Source: Pedobacter sp. PACM 27299 (GTDB taxonomy: Bacteria > Bacteroidota > Bacteroidia > Sphingobacteriales > Sphingobacteriaceae). From it: a stretch of 64,000 nucleotides of DNA. Under the pieces are notes generated by a model. That model ran no database searches and was not told where the DNA came from. It worked only from the letters and a program-made list of their open reading frames with translations. This document shows, in pieces, positions 63,316 through 64,000 of this stretch (positions are counted from its first letter, which is position 1; every line of letters starts with the position of its first letter). The DNA lies in NCBI RefSeq assembly GCF_001412655.1, contig NZ_CP012996.1, forward strand, positions 3,782,001 through 3,846,000, written 5' to 3'. The translations under genes and the position numbers were made by a program.

Positions 63316-63921
63316 ATGGGCAGTTTTATCAAACTCGGTTATGGTTTACAGGCCAAGGGAACAGTGTATAATGCACATAACTTAGCAACCTCCTACCATA
63401 AAAAACAAACTTTAAAAGGCGAATATCCCAATATTAAGGTTGATTACTCCAAAGTAAAACTGAGCCAGGGTGTCATGTTAGAGACTGCGGATCTAAAGAT
63501 CAGCAAGGTTACCGGCGGACTAGAAATTAGCTGGGATCCTAGCTATAACGAGGATTTACAACCTAACGACAGTGTGATGGTGATGCTCTGCTCGGAAACC
63601 GGAGCTGATAAAGAATACCTGAACATTGCCATAAGATCGAAAGGAAAATGCTTCATTACTCTGCGGGAAGAGGTCCTGAATCAACAGATAGAGCCTTATA
63701 TTGCCTTTATTTCTGCGGATGGCACAAGGGTGTCCGACAGTGTTTACCTGGGCAACCTGAACGGTCAGGGTAAAAATGATGCACAAAAACAGGAAGAAGA
63801 GAAATACCAGCAGGTGAAAACAAGGTTTGATCAGGTGGCAGGCAGTTATTCCGCACAAATGGAAGCGCATTACGGCAATCCTCCAAGAACTAAAGCTATT
63901 AAATATTTGGAAAAAGAATGA
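63316..63921 (+). CDS. DUF6266 protein lacking its usual N-terminal part
   Basis: A 201-residue protein whose body matches DUF6266 as I recall it from Pedobacter: YPNIKVDYSKVKLSQG, then LEISWDPSYNEDLQPNDSVMVML, then YIAFISADGTRVSDSVYLGNL. The family normally begins with a glycine-rich MGxxxxGxxGxxSGKxG segment of roughly 80 residues. Here the ATG lies directly before the middle of the domain (FIKLGYGLQAKGTVYNAHN). It is therefore either 5'-truncated or a short variant. A charged coiled tail (QKQEEEKYQQVKTRFDQ) is added at the end. Function unknown. Confidence 0.72.
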   Translation: MGSFIKLGYGLQAKGTVYNAHNLATSYHKKQTLKGEYPNIKVDYSKVKLSQGVMLETADLKISKVTGGLEISWDPSYNEDLQPNDSVMVMLCSETGADKEYLNIAIRSKGKCFITLREEVLNQQIEPYIAFISADGTRVSDSVYLGNLNGQGKNDAQKQEEEKYQQVKTRFDQVAGSYSAQMEAHYGNPPRTKAIKYLEKE

Positions 63922-64000
63922 TACCCTTAAAAAGCAAATGGAACATTTACCTGGAAAACCAAGTTAGCCAAAGCTAATCAGATTCATTCATAAAGTACTA

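Overview
The window looks like a chromosomal segment of a Sphingobacteriaceae-type Bacteroidota, most like Pedobacter. The signs are SusC/SusD outer-membrane pairs driven by ECF sigma/FecR anti-sigma pairs, many lipoproteins and periplasmic hydrolases, families typical of that group (HYC_CC_PP, DUF6266, DUF6624, DUF6799, DUF3347), AT-rich spacers, and several TAnnTTTG-like promoter boxes. I saw no rRNA, tRNA, CRISPR array, insertion sequence or prophage.

Layout. 1-3.7 kb: a sigma/FecR pair running off the left edge, two secreted proteins and a response-regulator remnant. 3.8-6.7 kb: a GH110 alpha-galactosidase-like enzyme and a small overlapping gene pair. 6.9-10.6 kb: a copper-handling operon (His-rich HYC_CC_PP protein, DUF3347 protein, multicopper oxidase with an extra C-terminal barrel-like domain). 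10.6-12.9 kb: an AraC regulator divergent from a TetX-like flavin monooxygenase. 13-18 kb: a serine hydrolase with TPRs, a GH123-like protein and a DUF3095 protein. 18-27 kb: an ECF sigma/FecR/SusC/SusD locus whose enzymes are a purple acid phosphatase and a glycerophosphodiesterase, so probably an organophosphate-scavenging system. 27-29.8 kb: an AGCS amino-acid symporter and a membrane nucleotide cyclase.

29.7-43.3 kb is the most coherent part: methionine/one-carbon metabolism plus vitamin B12 uptake. A cobalamin riboswitch precedes metE (B12-independent methionine synthase), followed by glyA and an MTHFR-like gene; an Lrp regulator is divergent. About 8.5 kb away a second cobalamin riboswitch precedes a BtuB-like TonB receptor, a BtuG-like surface beta-propeller and three tandem paralogous lipoproteins. 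The three paralogues are the best candidate here for a poorly described system, a set of surface corrinoid-capture proteins.

43.5-48.4 kb is a mannitol-type hexitol catabolic operon (polyol dehydrogenase, FHS-family permease, PfkB fructokinase) divergent from a LacI regulator; a perfect 34-bp palindrome lies between them. 48.4-56.7 kb holds small conserved genes, an aldo/keto reductase with an AraC regulator, an FG-GAP protein, a PAS histidine kinase and a RibD-like reductase. 56.7-60 kb is a two-gene operon of a secreted phosphoesterase and a diheme cytochrome c peroxidase. 60-64 kb is an accessory-looking stretch of orphan secreted and membrane proteins ending in an N-terminally short DUF6266 protein.

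Three reading frames (histidine kinase at 54.75 kb, AraC C-terminus at 50.23 kb, small ORF at 60.21 kb) are each broken by one base at a homopolymer. That may be real decay, or indel errors in the assembly.
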